Source: Amycolatopsis orientalis DSM 43388 (GTDB lineage: Bacteria > Actinomycetota > Actinomycetes > Mycobacteriales > Pseudonocardiaceae). From it: a stretch of DNA of 33,360 nt. The position numbers and the translations under genes are program-made. The stretch lies in contig NZ_ASXG01000095.1 in assembly GCF_000411975.1 (NCBI RefSeq), forward strand, positions 1 to 33,360, written 5' to 3'. Under the pieces are notes generated by a model, which ran no database searches, was not told the DNA's origin, and saw only the letters and a list, made by a program, of their open reading frames with translations. Below are positions 33,162-33,360 of the stretch, piece by piece (position 1 is the stretch's first letter; the number at the start of each line of letters is the position of its first letter).

Positions 33162-33167
33162 AGGGTA
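33162..33167 (-). promoter_or_regulatory. candidate -10 box for leaderless serS transcript
   Basis: TACCCT on the minus strand ends seven bases before the serS GTG, and the bases between (pyrimidine-rich) offer no Shine-Dalgarno. The hexamer is identical to the one in front of glf. Confidence 0.45.
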
Positions 33168-33247
33168 GTCGCAGGCCAGCCACGGCTTCGACGCGGTTTC
33201 CCGTACACACTGTGCGGTGCCCTGAAGACAACCCGACAGTCTGATCG

Positions 33248-33277
33248 TTGTCGCCCGTTTCCCGCGCTCCCCATACT
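33248..33277 (+). promoter_or_regulatory. candidate promoter of the gene at the right edge
   Basis: TTGTCG (33248-33253) and CATACT (33272-33277) with 18 bases between them resemble a sigma-70-type promoter. The predicted leader of about 25 bases contains the strong GGAGGGA ribosome site. Confidence 0.4.
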
Positions 33278-33306
33278 CGCTAGAACCCGGAGCGGAGGGA
33301 ATCTGA

Positions 33307-33360
33307 ATGATCGTGTCAAGCCGCCGTGACAGTGGGTTGTGGCGCGGTCGGAGTGAATGT
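33307..33360 (+). CDS. start of a divergent gene, cut by the window edge
   Basis: ATG at 33307 is preceded at ideal distance by GGAGGGA (33294-33300) and a plausible promoter, and the frame stays open for 18 codons to the edge (MIVSSRRDSGLWRGRSEC). It is divergent from serS. Too short to recognise. Confidence 0.5.
   Translation, partial: MIVSSRRDSGLWRGRSEC

Noticed and set aside
33155..33306. tRNA-Ser gene or T-box leader beside serS
   Set aside because: No cloverleaf, anticodon stem or T-box sequence can be found; the region fits two divergent promoters.
1..33360. CRISPR array, transposon or prophage
   Set aside because: No regularly spaced repeats, transposase, integrase or phage protein is visible.

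Overview
The window is high-G+C actinobacterial chromosome, most likely Amycolatopsis or a close Pseudonocardiales relative (inference). The evidence is the codon bias, an arabinogalactan precursor operon (UDP-galactopyranose mutase, PAP2 phosphatase, decaprenyl-phosphate phosphoribosyltransferase), two DUF6541-type membrane proteins, an AftB-like glycosyltransferase, a DUF3558 lipoprotein, a SigE-family sigma factor, a BTAD/AfsR-type regulator and an F420-type oxidoreductase. I see no RNA genes, insertion sequences, CRISPR arrays or phage genes. Nearly all intergenic gaps are short; none exceeds 300 bases.

Layout. Positions 1-175 form a lower-G+C edge with a 15-bp inverted repeat and perhaps the start of a gene leaving the window. 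Positions 176-2938 (minus) hold glf, a PAP2 phosphatase and ubiA-type DPPR synthase, which overlap one another. Positions 3028-11273 hold two paralogous polytopic DUF6541-like proteins (plus). Between them lie an F420-type oxidoreductase, a Cof-type HAD phosphatase, a PlsC-like acyltransferase and an AftB-like GT-C enzyme. Positions 11421-17948 (minus) are a seven-gene run: LpxA-like acyltransferase, acyl carrier protein, SDR reductase, AMP-forming acyl ligase, LuxE-like acyl-protein synthetase, LuxC-like acyl reductase and a flippase-like membrane protein. Divergent from it (18139-20195, plus) are a DegT aminotransferase and a Gfo/Idh/MocA dehydrogenase resembling GnnB and GnnA. Positions 20197-22127 (minus) carry a sigma factor with a single-pass partner, and a Uma2-family protein. 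Positions 22212-26170 (minus) are a second sugar operon: DegT aminotransferase, NAD-dependent epimerase, GT4 glycosyltransferase and hexapeptide acyltransferase. The right part holds a large BTAD/NB-ARC regulator, lhgO, a DUF3558 lipoprotein, serS and the first codons of a divergent gene.

How the genes may work together. GnnA/GnnB-type enzymes convert UDP-GlcNAc to UDP-GlcNAc3N, which LpxA enzymes acylate from acyl-ACP. All three types are adjacent here, and the LpxA-like gene heads an operon with its own ACP, ligase, reductase and LuxE/LuxC pair. I infer a dedicated pathway that makes a 3-acylamido amino sugar, with an acyl group activated and perhaps reduced by the same operon. The product would go into an envelope glycan or glycolipid of an organism that has no lipid A. 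The flippase-like protein, the GT4 enzyme, the second aminotransferase and the DUF6541/AftB-like membrane proteins are plausible assembly partners. This is the most interesting feature of the window and remains a hypothesis from homology and gene order.
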